Shown here piece after piece: positions 1-8,755 of a DNA stretch of 64,000 nt. The notes under the pieces were generated by a model. That model saw only the letters and a list, made by a program, of their open reading frames with translations, made no database searches and was not told where the DNA came from. Position 1 is the first letter of the stretch. Each line of letters opens with the position of its first letter. The stretch lies in NCBI GenBank assembly GCA_965662645.1, contig CBFIII010000001.1:124001-188000 (forward strand), written 5' to 3'. A program made the position numbers and the translations under genes. Origin of the DNA: UBA5342 sp965662645 (GTDB taxonomy: Bacteria > Bacteroidota > Bacteroidia > Bacteroidales > UBA5342).

Positions 1-996
1 ACCAAGGCTGCGTGTGGTTTGTACTAATCCTTTGCCGAAGGTACGACGTCCCATTATTACAGCACGATCTAAATCTTGTAATGCACCAGCAACGATTTCA
101 GAAGCAGAAGCCGACTCGCTGTTGACTAAAACGGTAAGAGGCATCATGGTGTCTATAGGATCTTGTGTTGTTTTATATATTTTGTCCCATTGACTTACTT
201 TTCCTTTGGTGAAAACTACCGTTTGGTCTTTAGGAACAAACATATTAACGATCTTATTGGCTTCGCTAAGTATGCCACCAGGATTTGAACGTAAATCAAG
301 AATTAAAGCTTGAGCTCCTTGAGATTTTAAGGTCAAAAATGCATTGATCATTTCTTTACTCGCCTTATCTGTAAAGCTCGTTAAACGAATATAGCCAACG
401 GTATCATTAAGCATTTGGAATACAGGTACAGGGCTAATGACTATTTTTTTACGTTTTAAATCTATAGCGAGGGGTTTCTTTTCGCCATAGCGATCCACTT
501 TTAATTTTAGCGTAGTTCCTGGAGTGCCTTTTAATATCTTACTGACATCGCTTACTTTTTTCCCTTTCAAGCTTTGTCCGTCAGCTTCTACGAGTTTGTC
601 GCCAGCTTTAAGTCCTGACATTTGAGCTGGATTGCCTTCATACGGATCAGAAATTATGACATAATCGTCACGTTGTGCTATGAGTGCTCCTATGCCACCA
701 TATTCTCCAGTAGTGACAAATTTAAAATCATTAATTTCTGTTTCTGGAATATATGTTGTGTAAGGATCTAAATCCTTAAGCATCTCATCTATACTTGTTT
801 TAATAAGTTTTTCAGGTGTTATGCTATCTACATAAAACGTGTTTAATTCACGCAATACCGAATAATAAATATCCAGCCCTTTGCTCATTTCAAAATTCTT
901 TTGGTCATTGTTAAATGCAAAAGAGAAGACCACTGCAAGGGTCAATAGCGTGGAAATTAATAGTGTGCGTTTTCTTTTTGTTGTCATTCGTGTCAT
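1..996 (-). CDS. S41-family C-terminal processing peptidase (CtpA/Prc-like), 3' end cut by window edge
   Basis: Translating the minus strand from ATG at 996 gives an N-terminal membrane or signal segment (about residues 10-28), a PDZ domain (about residues 100-170) and an S41 tail-specific protease domain. The catalytic serine lies in NSESASASEIVAGAL and the general-base lysine in GRRTFGKGLVQT. S41 peptidases cleave periplasmic substrates near their C termini in a Ser-Lys mechanism. The frame is open to base 1, so the C terminus is missing. A second ATG nine bases in (987) is an equally possible start; the promoter box ends only 13 bases upstream of 996, so the leader is very short either way. 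Family assignment is strong; the particular substrate is unknown. Confidence 0.93.
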   Translation of the reverse strand, partial: MTRMTTKRKRTLLISTLLTLAVVFSFAFNNDQKNFEMSKGLDIYYSVLRELNTFYVDSITPEKLIKTSIDEMLKDLDPYTTYIPETEINDFKFVTTGEYGGIGALIAQRDDYVIISDPYEGNPAQMSGLKAGDKLVEADGQSLKGKKVSDVSKILKGTPGTTLKLKVDRYGEKKPLAIDLKRKKIVISPVPVFQMLNDTVGYIRLTSFTDKASKEMINAFLTLKSQGAQALILDLRSNPGGILSEANKIVNMFVPKDQTVVFTKGKVSQWDKIYKTTQDPIDTMMPLTVLVNSESASASEIVAGALQDLDRAVIMGRRTFGKGLVQTTRSLG

Positions 997-1009
997 AATT
1001 TGAGAATTG

Positions 1010-1017
1010 CAAAGATA
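1010..1017 (-). promoter_or_regulatory. Bacteroidota -7 box (TATCTTTG) of the S41 peptidase gene
   Basis: Reading the minus strand, TATCTTTG matches the TAnnTTTG consensus of the Bacteroidota primary sigma factor. It sits 13 bases upstream of the ATG at 996. I see no convincing -33 TTTG at the usual spacing, so the assignment rests on the -7 box and its position. Confidence 0.6.
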
Positions 1018-1416
1018 GCTAAAACTGAGTAAAACAGGAACTCTGTGCGCGTTCTTGCTTGGATATAAAATTAAAAATGATTTATAGCAGGGCTCTAATG
1101 CTAAAATGATGCCATGGTGTTTTGTCTTTAATAAATCGATTTGTTAGACTTTACCGTGAAAATAAAAATAAACGTCTTCTTGTTAATTTGTAATGTGTCG
1201 TAATTTTTGGTTTTATGAAGAGTGTTTCGTTTGTTTGCCATTGCGTGTTAAATGCTACTTATTAATCAACTATAGAATAAAAATTTTCTATAATTCATGT
1301 TGTTTTTATTGTGATTGGTATCCTAAAATTGAATTATGAAGTAAACTTAAATGGATTTTTATAAGCAAGAAAATTAATATTTTAATTTATTTTATTCTTG
1401 TCATTTATTATTCGTC
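1018..1416. other. AT-rich divergent intergenic region
   Basis: About 400 bases between the S41 peptidase gene (minus) and the beta-propeller gene (plus). It is AT-rich with many short T and A runs. I find no ORF with a credible start, no tRNA-like cloverleaf and no strong hairpin. It holds the leftward promoter at its left edge and the rightward promoter at its right edge. Confidence 0.5.
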
Positions 1417-1446
1417 TTGCTTTGAGCTTAAAATTGAGTAAATTTG
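1417..1446 (+). promoter_or_regulatory. Promoter of the beta-propeller gene (TTG / TAAATTTG)
   Basis: TAAATTTG at 1439-1446 fits the Bacteroidota -7 consensus and a TTG lies at 1417-1419, 19 bases upstream. It lies inside the open frame that begins at TTG 1398, which argues that translation starts further downstream. Confidence 0.5.
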
Positions 1447-1466
1447 GCGTTCTTAAAAAAAAAATA

Positions 1467-2561
1467 GTGATTTTGAAATTATTATATAAAATAGCTAGTG
1501 TCTTAGGTTTATTGATCTTTTTCTTAGTTCCTTTTTCTTTAAAAGGTCAAGGGATGGAGTTTAATGTCAAGGTGTTAAATTGTATAGATATGGGGGGGCG
1601 TTACTTTTCTTCTCCTATCGAAACCCCTTCTGGTAATGTGGTTATAGGTAATCACAGAAGACTTTTGACGTTTTTTAATTCTTCTGGTGAAAAGGTAAAA
1701 GAACTAGTAATGGGAGGGTGGATACATGCTACTCCTGATTTGTTTGAGGATTCGTTGGTGACGGTAGGGTGTTATGATAAGTGTATGTATGTTTGTTCTC
1801 AGGAGGGCGAGGTCTTAGATAAGATAAAACAAGAAGGTCGTGTTTTTACTAATACTGTGGATATGCACGATGGTCGCATGCTTTTTGGTATGAATACTAA
1901 AGGTGTGGTGATGTATAATGTTAAGAACAACATAACCAAGATCTACCGTACTACTAAATTGATGCATGGATCTCCTCTTGTATTGTCTAATGGCAATATT
2001 GTTATTGGGGGTAATAATAAAAAACTCTTGTATTTTGATGAAAATTTGAATCTCATTAATAAATACAAAGCTGAGGGTTGGTTTATGCATTCTCAACCTT
2101 TAGAATTAAGCAATGGAAATATAATAGCGGGCTCTTATGACGATTGTATGCATTTTGTTTCTCCCTATGGAGAGCCTATTGCCAAATTTAAAACGCAAGG
2201 AAAAATTCATGCTTCTCCTGTAGAGACCTGTGCTGGTAAGATTGTTTTTGGTAGTTTTGATGGTTACATTTATATCTTAAATGAAGATGGAACATTGTTT
2301 AACAAGATCAAAACGAATAAGAAAGTAGTGGCATCAGCGGCTACTTTAAATGATGGTACTTTGGTTATTCCTTCATTTGATAAATACTTATATTTTATTA
2401 GTCCAGAAGGACATTTTTTAGGAAAAAAAGAAATCGGTTCAAAAATATTTTCTACTCCTTTAGCTATGCGTAATGGTAAATTAGTATTGGCTACCCTTCA
2501 AGGAGAAGTCCTTTTCTTGCAAATAGAAAGAAAATTATATGCCGATTATATATGTAACTAA
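1467..2561 (+). CDS. Secreted eight-repeat PQQ/WD40-like beta-propeller protein
   Basis: The protein opens with a hydrophobic signal peptide (about 30 residues ending near SLKGQ) and then has eight repeats of about 40 residues. Each has a pattern like 'IHASPVE...GKIVFGSFDGYIYILNEDG', the signature of an eight-bladed PQQ-like propeller. No catalytic dehydrogenase residues or second domain are seen, so I call it a propeller-fold envelope protein of unknown function, not a quinoprotein enzyme. The frame has no ATG before the mature region. Because a promoter ends at 1446, GTG at 1467 is the best start (TTG 1473 is an alternative). A run of ten A lies at 1455-1464, just upstream of that start. 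It is followed 24 bases later by argH on the same strand and may be co-transcribed with it. Confidence 0.75.
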   Translation: MILKLLYKIASVLGLLIFFLVPFSLKGQGMEFNVKVLNCIDMGGRYFSSPIETPSGNVVIGNHRRLLTFFNSSGEKVKELVMGGWIHATPDLFEDSLVTVGCYDKCMYVCSQEGEVLDKIKQEGRVFTNTVDMHDGRMLFGMNTKGVVMYNVKNNITKIYRTTKLMHGSPLVLSNGNIVIGGNNKKLLYFDENLNLINKYKAEGWFMHSQPLELSNGNIIAGSYDDCMHFVSPYGEPIAKFKTQGKIHASPVETCAGKIVFGSFDGYIYILNEDGTLFNKIKTNKKVVASAATLNDGTLVIPSFDKYLYFISPEGHFLGKKEIGSKIFSTPLAMRNGKLVLATLQGEVLFLQIERKLYADYICN

Positions 2562-2585
2562 TATTCATGAAATCTGTTTATTGAT

Positions 2586-3914
2586 ATGAAATTGTGGCAA
2601 AAAAATACAACAGTTGATGCGTTTGTAGAAACATTTACTGTGGGGAAAGATAAAGAACTTGATGTCTATTTAGCTAAGTCTGACATTTTGGGGTCAATGG
2701 CTCACATCACCATGCTTGAGAGTATTGGTTTGTTAAAGTCGGATGAACTGGAAATGTTACTTGCAGAGTTACGTCATATTTATAAGGAGAGTGATGGTTT
2801 TGTAATAGAAGATCATGTAGAAGATGTGCATTCTCAAGTGGAGCTTATGTTGACCCGTAAGTTGGGTGATATCGGTAAGAAAATACATAGTGGACGGTCG
2901 CGTAATGATCAAGTTTTGGTTGACCTTAAGTTGTTTTCACGTGATGCTTTACGTCATATTGTAGAACGCGTGGAAACGCTTTTTAATACTTTAATTGCAA
3001 AAAGCAATCAATTTAAAGATGTGTTGTTGCCTGGTTATACTCATCTGCAAATAGCGATGCCATCTTCGTTTGGATTATGGTTTGGTGCTTATGCTGAGTC
3101 TTTGGTCGATGATCTTCGTTTGCTTAAAGCGGCTTATGATATTTGCAATCGCAATCCTTTGGGGTCTGCTGCTGGTTATGGGTCTTCTTTTCCTTTAAAT
3201 CGTCAGATGACGACTGACTTATTGGGTTTTGATGGTTTGAATTATAATGTGGTGTATGCACAGATGGGACGTGGTAAGATGGAACGTACCGTCGCTGTGG
3301 CTTTGGCTTCAATCGCAGCAACTATATCGCGTTTGGCTATGGATGCTTGTTTGTACAATAGTCAGAACTTTGGCTTTATTAAGTTGCCTGATGAATTCAC
3401 AACAGGCTCTAGTATTATGCCTCACAAAAAGAATCCTGACGTTTTTGAACTGACACGTGCTAAATGTAATAGAATACAGTCTGTGCCACAGGATATCACG
3501 ATGATTCTTAATAATTTGCCTTCTGGTTATTTCCGTGATATGCAATTAATTAAGGAGTCGTATATGCCTATGTTCGAGGAGCTCTCTTCGGTGTTGGACA
3601 TTACGACTATGATGCTTGACAAAATTGAAGTTAAAAAAGATATTCTTAACGATAATAAGTATCAATATTTATTTAGTGTAGAGAAGGTTAATGAGCTGGT
3701 TCTTGCTGGTACTCCTTTTAGAGAAGCGTATAAACAAGTAGGTTTAGAGATTGAAGCGGGTAACTTTGGTGGTGATTATGAACTGCATCATACCCATGAG
3801 GGAAGTATTGGTAATTTATGCAATGAAAATATCTCTCAGATGATGAAAGATGTGGTATCATCTTTTAACTTTACAAAAGTGGATGATGCTATTGCTTTAT
3901 TATTAAAAGATTAA
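2586..3914 (+). CDS. argH: Argininosuccinate lyase
   Basis: This enzyme splits argininosuccinate into arginine and fumarate, the last step of arginine synthesis, in the cytoplasm. The 442-residue protein carries the fumarase/aspartase superfamily signature GSSIMPHKKNP (about residues 274-284), the substrate loop HSGRSRNDQ (about 100-108) and the catalytic-histidine region GYTHLQ (about 150-156). Its length fits the Bacteroidota form. It starts 24 bases after the beta-propeller gene and ends 9 bases before lutA. No other arginine gene is in the window, so its neighbours do not define an arginine operon. Confidence 0.97.
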   Translation: MKLWQKNTTVDAFVETFTVGKDKELDVYLAKSDILGSMAHITMLESIGLLKSDELEMLLAELRHIYKESDGFVIEDHVEDVHSQVELMLTRKLGDIGKKIHSGRSRNDQVLVDLKLFSRDALRHIVERVETLFNTLIAKSNQFKDVLLPGYTHLQIAMPSSFGLWFGAYAESLVDDLRLLKAAYDICNRNPLGSAAGYGSSFPLNRQMTTDLLGFDGLNYNVVYAQMGRGKMERTVAVALASIAATISRLAMDACLYNSQNFGFIKLPDEFTTGSSIMPHKKNPDVFELTRAKCNRIQSVPQDITMILNNLPSGYFRDMQLIKESYMPMFEELSSVLDITTMMLDKIEVKKDILNDNKYQYLFSVEKVNELVLAGTPFREAYKQVGLEIEAGNFGGDYELHHTHEGSIGNLCNENISQMMKDVVSSFNFTKVDDAIALLLKD

Positions 3915-3923
3915 CTGTGAGTT

Positions 3924-4631
3924 ATGGATGTTGATTTATTTATTCCGTGTTTTGTTGATCAGTTGTATCCTAATACGGCTGAAAATTCCCGTAAATTACT
4001 CGAGAAATTGGGGTGTACTGTGCACTATAATCCGAATCAGACCTGTTGTGGTCAGCCCATGTTTAACTCTGGTGATTGGAAAGGAGCTACGGAGTTAGCG
4101 GATAAATTTGTTCATGATTTTTCAGGGGAACGTTATATCGTTTCTCCTTCGGGGTCTTGTTCTGCTTTTGTGCGTAATCATTACAAACAATTATTGCCTC
4201 AGACTGAGCGTACAGATCGTGTTGTATCACAGATTTATGAGATAAGTGATTTTCTTCTTAATGTTTTAAAAGTGAAATCATTGGATGCTAGATTTCCTCA
4301 CATCGTTAGTTTTCATGATTCTTGTCATGCTTTACGCGAATATCATATTAAGGAAGAACCACGTACTTTACTTCGCATGGTAGAAGGACTTGAGATTATT
4401 GAGATGGAAGACAGTGAAGCTTGTTGTGGTTTTGGTGGTACTTTTTCTTCTAAGTTTAAAGATATTTCTCAAGCTATGGTGGAACAAAAAGTACAAGATG
4501 CTTTAAGTACTACTGCTGAGTATTTAGTTGCTACAGAAGCTTCTTGTTTGATGAATATTCAAGGTTATATCTCGAAAAACAAATTACCCATAAAGACCAT
4601 TCATTTGGTCGATGTTTTGGTGGGCGATTAG
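3924..4631 (+). CDS. lutA: Lactate utilization Fe-S protein LutA/LldE (CCG-domain oxidoreductase subunit)
   Basis: LutA is a subunit of the LutABC complex that oxidises L-lactate to pyruvate. The 235-residue protein has two cysteine-rich CCG domains. The first has PCFVDQLYP (Cys9) and QTCCGQPM (Cys39-40); the second has FHDSCHALREY (about residue 133) and EACCGFGG (about 166). Length and motif order match LutA/LldE rather than the longer heterodisulfide reductase subunits. It starts 9 bases after argH. The LutB homologue lies far away (60.4-61.8 kb, minus strand) and no LutC is visible, which is unusual because lutABC is normally one operon. Confidence 0.88.
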   Translation: MDVDLFIPCFVDQLYPNTAENSRKLLEKLGCTVHYNPNQTCCGQPMFNSGDWKGATELADKFVHDFSGERYIVSPSGSCSAFVRNHYKQLLPQTERTDRVVSQIYEISDFLLNVLKVKSLDARFPHIVSFHDSCHALREYHIKEEPRTLLRMVEGLEIIEMEDSEACCGFGGTFSSKFKDISQAMVEQKVQDALSTTAEYLVATEASCLMNIQGYISKNKLPIKTIHLVDVLVGD

Positions 4632-7030
4632 TTAACGAGCATCACTTTTGTCATCCCCGATCGTTCTCCTGTTTTATCCGAACAAAAGATAAGATAAACT
4701 CCTGTACCTACTCGTTTACCATAAAAGTTGGTTCCATCCCAAGTGGCTGTTCCTCCATTTGATGTGGTTTGATTTACTAGGTCACCACTAACATTTGTTA
4801 TTTTAACAATAGTTTCATCTACTAATCCTGTGATGGTGATGTCTCCAAAATAATCTTCTCTTACAGGATTAGGGTATATTTTTATATTACTGAAATCATC
4901 TTCTGCTGTTGTAGCATCAGCTTGATAAGAGATAAGTCCTGCTTCTGTACCAAAGAAAACTTCTCCTGTTTCTTGGTTGATTTCCACTGTTTTTACGTTA
5001 TTAGCAAATAAAGGACTATTTTCTCTGGTGAAGTGGTGTATTATTTCTAGACCATCTGAGGAAACGAGCATGACTCCGCTGCTTTTTGTTGCTAACCATT
5101 TACGATTACTTCCATCTACAGCAATGTCTTGTACTACTTCTTCAGATAACAGGTAGTCTCCTAGTCCTGTTCCGTCATTTCTAGGTATGTTAATGCGTGA
5201 TGCTACGGGGTTACTTGTGCTTTCAAAAACATCTGAGGGGTTGTAATAGAGAACGACGCCATGGTCACATCCTACCCACATTGTACCGTCATTATCTATT
5301 TCTAATGTTTCTACTTTTTTGGAAACATATTCTGCATTATTATCTGTATCGTAGGCGTAGATATTGAAATATTTTTCTTTATCATCTGTGACATCTTCTA
5401 AGGTATTGTTATCATCATATATTAAAATGCCGTTGCCAAAATAAGGGGTTACTATCCACTTTATATCATTGTCTGTAATGACGATATCACTATATTTAAT
5501 AACGGAGCTGATGAGTTTTGATTTTATTGCTACCCATTTGCCTTCTGGTGTCATGGCATGTATTTGAGTATTAACATCGCAGTTATCTGTCCATAAATTA
5601 CCTTTGCTATCAAAAGCCATTCCATATGTTCTTACGTATCGAGGACTTGTAGGGATCGCATTTTCTATAGTACTATTATCTTCAGTATAACGATTAATAA
5701 GTTGATCATCTTGATATTCTAAAATACCTCTGCCGTATGTGCTCACATAATAGTGATTATTATCGCTAGGATCTGTAAGAAGGCGTAGATAATCTTGATA
5801 ATTTTCTCCGCCATTATGTGAAGCGAGGTAGGTCCAACTGCTGATTTCGTTGGGTGAACTATTATAGGTAGAGATGCTACCGGGGTGCCATGTGTTATTG
5901 ATGTCGTAGGTTGTGCCACCAGGTACGACTCGTACAATATTATTACTTATGTCAATATCCCAAACCTCGTTGGAAGCAGGTCCTGAAGGTTGAAAGTTGG
6001 TGCTATTGCTATTGATATTGTAACGTACTAAACCTGAGTAGCTATCAGCTATCCAATAAGTGTCTGTTCCATCAGGGATGGCGTGCCCACAGTGAATGTC
6101 ATTCTGATTTGGAAATGATTTTGTCTCAAAGTTGTATGAGTTTATTGAGTTTATTTGTGTCAGTTGTTCATTATGTACTTTGAAATAGGTAGAACAGGCA
6201 ATGAGCAAGCGTTCGTCATTGCTCGAAAACCCATAAAAAAGCCATGAGCTGTTAATCTGTTGCCATTGCATATTCTTGTCTATAGCTTTGTAGTGATATC
6301 CTTTATCAAAATGTTGTGCTATAATGATATGATCGGCAAAAGAGATAATTCCTGCAACACCTTCACCCGAATCTCCTGATATTGAAACCAAGGACCAAGC
6401 AGTAAAATTCTGTAAATTAATGTTATTAATATCAGCTTTATAGAGTCCATTTGCTGTAGCGGCATAAATGGAGTTGTCTAATATTGCAACGCCCTTTGTT
6501 GGATTCTGGTCTCCATTGGTAAGTTGATAAGTCTCAGATATTTCGGCACGTTCTATGTTTAAATTTAAAATGCCTAAGTCGGTAGAAATATAGGCTTTAC
6601 CATTTACAATATCAATCTTATTTATAGTTTTAGTGCCAAATACGGCTTTTTGTTTTAGATCGGGAATGTTAATAATACCATCTTCTGTCATTAAATCTAT
6701 ATTCCCATTAGAATAGCAGATAACTAGTGTTTTAAGAGTAGTACAATAGGCTATGTCATTTATATATACATCACTTAAGCCATTGGTGGTATTATAAGTT
6801 TCTATTGCATTATCGTTAATGCTATAAGAAAATAGGTTGCCTGAAGCTACGCAATAGACTTTGTTTTCTGACTTAGCCAAACGCTGTCCGCTAAGGTAAG
6901 AGAGGTGTGATTGCCATTGTCCTGTAGGTAGTTGTCCTGTCTGATTTTGCTCTTGTGTTAATTGTCCGAAAACAAAAGATGTAGAGCTTAAAGCTAAAAG
7001 ACTTAACAAAGTGATTAGGATTCTTTTCAT
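4628..7030 (-). CDS. porZ: PorZ-like type IX secretion system protein (two-propeller, C-terminal sorting domain)
   Basis: PorZ is part of the T9SS attachment complex and handles delivery of anionic LPS to secreted cargo at the outer membrane. The N terminus has a signal peptide (MKRILITLLSLLALSSTSFVFG). The mature start GQWQSHLSYLSGQRLA and the segment VASGNLFSYSINDNAIE closely follow the PorZ N-terminal propeller pattern. A long series of two-component-regulator-type propeller repeats follows. The last 80 or so residues begin IKIYPNPV and form a type A T9SS sorting domain. I start it at 7030 because the signal peptide begins there; a longer frame to 7084 adds 18 residues with no signal-like character. 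Convergent with lutA, overlapping its stop by 4 bases. Confidence 0.85.
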   Translation of the reverse strand: MKRILITLLSLLALSSTSFVFGQLTQEQNQTGQLPTGQWQSHLSYLSGQRLAKSENKVYCVASGNLFSYSINDNAIETYNTTNGLSDVYINDIAYCTTLKTLVICYSNGNIDLMTEDGIINIPDLKQKAVFGTKTINKIDIVNGKAYISTDLGILNLNIERAEISETYQLTNGDQNPTKGVAILDNSIYAATANGLYKADINNINLQNFTAWSLVSISGDSGEGVAGIISFADHIIIAQHFDKGYHYKAIDKNMQWQQINSSWLFYGFSSNDERLLIACSTYFKVHNEQLTQINSINSYNFETKSFPNQNDIHCGHAIPDGTDTYWIADSYSGLVRYNINSNSTNFQPSGPASNEVWDIDISNNIVRVVPGGTTYDINNTWHPGSISTYNSSPNEISSWTYLASHNGGENYQDYLRLLTDPSDNNHYYVSTYGRGILEYQDDQLINRYTEDNSTIENAIPTSPRYVRTYGMAFDSKGNLWTDNCDVNTQIHAMTPEGKWVAIKSKLISSVIKYSDIVITDNDIKWIVTPYFGNGILIYDDNNTLEDVTDDKEKYFNIYAYDTDNNAEYVSKKVETLEIDNDGTMWVGCDHGVVLYYNPSDVFESTSNPVASRINIPRNDGTGLGDYLLSEEVVQDIAVDGSNRKWLATKSSGVMLVSSDGLEIIHHFTRENSPLFANNVKTVEINQETGEVFFGTEAGLISYQADATTAEDDFSNIKIYPNPVREDYFGDITITGLVDETIVKITNVSGDLVNQTTSNGGTATWDGTNFYGKRVGTGVYLIFCSDKTGERSGMTKVMLVN

Positions 7031-7121
7031 CTGAGTGTGTATGTTTTTAGTTAGACGCAAGTTTTGACCATTAATAATCATCAATTTTTTTTGTATTAAT
7101 TTTCTCTACGTCTATTTTTTT

Positions 7122-7150
7122 AAGAGAAATGTTTTTCAAGATGATCTCTT
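7122..7150 (-). terminator. Weak hairpin with flanking T runs downstream of rdgB
   Basis: A 6-bp inverted repeat (AAGAGA at 7122-7127, TCTCTT at 7145-7150) is flanked by A/T runs on both sides. On the minus strand it follows the rdgB stop and precedes porZ. The stem is short, so termination there is only a possibility. Confidence 0.3.
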
Positions 7151-7154
7151 TTTT

Positions 7155-7733
7155 TTAATGTTCTTTTAAAAAAGCAACCAATTGCTTTACTGCTTGTCCA
7201 CGATGGCTAATTCTATTTTTTATATCCAAAGATAGCTGTGCAAATGTTTCTTCATAACCTGTAGGTTGAAAAATGGGGTCATAACCAAAACCTTCATCTC
7301 CATGTTTTTCTTTTATTATTTGACCTTCTACTTTTCCTTCGAAGAAATATTCTTTTCCATCAAGGATAAGTGAAATGACGGTTCTGAATCGTGCTGAGCG
7401 TTGTTTCTTTTCTTTCATTTTTCTCAACACTTTTTGCATATTAGCCTCGGCTTGTCCATCTTCTCCGGCATAGCGTGCTGAATATACGCCAGGTTCACCA
7501 TTTAATGCATCAATCTCTAAACCGGTATCATCTGAAAAAACGTGATACCCAAAGCGGTCATAAATAGCATGTGATTTTAAAGAAGCATTACCTTTTAGTG
7601 TATTTTCTGTTTCAGCAATATCTTCATTAAAACCAATATCGTTTAAACTCACTATATCAACGATACCATTTAAAAGATGTTGTATTTCTTTTAATTTATT
7701 CTTATTATTTGTGGCAAATACAATCTTTCTCAT
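7155..7733 (-). CDS. rdgB: Non-canonical purine NTP pyrophosphatase (RdgB/HAM1 family)
   Basis: This cytoplasmic enzyme hydrolyses dITP, ITP and XTP to monophosphates and keeps deaminated purines out of DNA and RNA. The 192-residue protein shows TNNKNKLKEI (residues 8-17, phosphate binding), DDTGLEIDAL (about 68-77, with the metal-binding acidic residues), GYDPIF (about 148-153) and the purine-reading motif ISHRGQA near the C terminus. Its ATG overlaps the stop of the upstream glycosyltransferase gene by 4 bases, indicating translational coupling in a three-gene operon. Confidence 0.95.
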   Translation of the reverse strand: MRKIVFATNNKNKLKEIQHLLNGIVDIVSLNDIGFNEDIAETENTLKGNASLKSHAIYDRFGYHVFSDDTGLEIDALNGEPGVYSARYAGEDGQAEANMQKVLRKMKEKKQRSARFRTVISLILDGKEYFFEGKVEGQIIKEKHGDEGFGYDPIFQPTGYEETFAQLSLDIKNRISHRGQAVKQLVAFLKEH

Positions 7734-8755
7734 TTTAAAAAATAGGCGTTAAAATTTTTTTTCTGTTTGATGTAAAAATTATATACTAAAGATTTATTGT
7801 AGATGATATCTAATTTATCTTCAATGTTCTTTTCTATATTTTCTTTTCTAATTGCTTCGTAGCGAGGCAGTGCCTTTTGAAAATCGTCGTGTGCTTGAAT
7901 AACAGCCATATAATGAGAATATCCGTCAGTGAGCAAGAATTTAATAGCTGCAATATAGTCCAAACGTCGTCTTACTTTTAGTATTTTCCTGAGTTGCTTA
8001 TCTGGTGTGTTTTTGTAAAGCATCAGAAGACTATTGCGGAAGTTAAGATAGGTCTTGTGAGGATGTCCCATACTAAGCGAAGCACCCCCAACGTGATAAA
8101 TTTTACTTTGTGGTACATTTACAATACGGTAACCTCTATTATTAAGGCGCCAACAGAGATCTATTTCTTCCATATGTGCAAAAAAGAACTTGTCTAATCC
8201 TCCTTCTTTGAAATAAATAGAGGAGCGTATCATTATGGCGCAGCCACTGACCCATAATACGTCACGTGGGTCTTCATATTGTCCTAGGTCTTCTTCTATT
8301 TCATTAAAAATGCGTCCACGGCAAAAGGGATAGCCGTATTGATCCATAAAACCTCCAGCGGCTCCAGCATATTCAAAATGTGTTTTCTTTTTATAATCTA
8401 ATATTTTGGGACCACAAACTGCTACATCAGGATGAATATCCATATAGCTAGTTAATGGTTTTAACCAATCTTTAGTCACTTCTATGTCCGAGTTAAGTAA
8501 GATATAGTATTCTGCTTCAACTTCTTTTAGAGCTTGATTATAACCTTCCGCAAAACCGTGATTTTTGTCTAAGATGATACAGCGAATAGTTGGAAATTGT
8601 TCTTCCATTACAATCAGAGAATTGTCATCGGAAGCATTGTCGGCTACAATAACCTCGATATCTTCATCTTGTGAGTGTTCTATGACTGAAGGTAAGAATT
8701 GAGGTAAGAGCTTTTCTCCATTCCAGTTTAATATGACAATGGCTACTTTTTTCAT
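7730..8755 (-). CDS. Family 2 glycosyltransferase (rhamnosyltransferase-like)
   Basis: The protein of 341 residues starts with VAIVILNWNGEKLL, has DNASDDNS (about 40-47) and a DxD-type LNSDIEV (about 92-98) for nucleotide-sugar and metal binding, and EEIDLCWRLNNRGYRI (about 193-208), typical of GT2 enzymes of the WbbL/rhamnosyltransferase type. The sugar and acceptor cannot be told from sequence. It overlaps its neighbours by 4 bases on both sides. The upstream lipid A acyltransferase suggests an envelope glycan role, which is inference. Confidence 0.88.
   Translation of the reverse strand: MKKVAIVILNWNGEKLLPQFLPSVIEHSQDEDIEVIVADNASDDNSLIVMEEQFPTIRCIILDKNHGFAEGYNQALKEVEAEYYILLNSDIEVTKDWLKPLTSYMDIHPDVAVCGPKILDYKKKTHFEYAGAAGGFMDQYGYPFCRGRIFNEIEEDLGQYEDPRDVLWVSGCAIMIRSSIYFKEGGLDKFFFAHMEEIDLCWRLNNRGYRIVNVPQSKIYHVGGASLSMGHPHKTYLNFRNSLLMLYKNTPDKQLRKILKVRRRLDYIAAIKFLLTDGYSHYMAVIQAHDDFQKALPRYEAIRKENIEKNIEDKLDIIYNKSLVYNFYIKQKKNFNAYFLK

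Noticed and set aside
1467..2561. Beta-propeller protein as a PQQ-dependent dehydrogenase
   Set aside because: The repeats fit the PQQ-like fold, but it lacks the calcium/PQQ-binding and catalytic residues and the cytochrome or dehydrogenase partners; a structural or binding role is safer.
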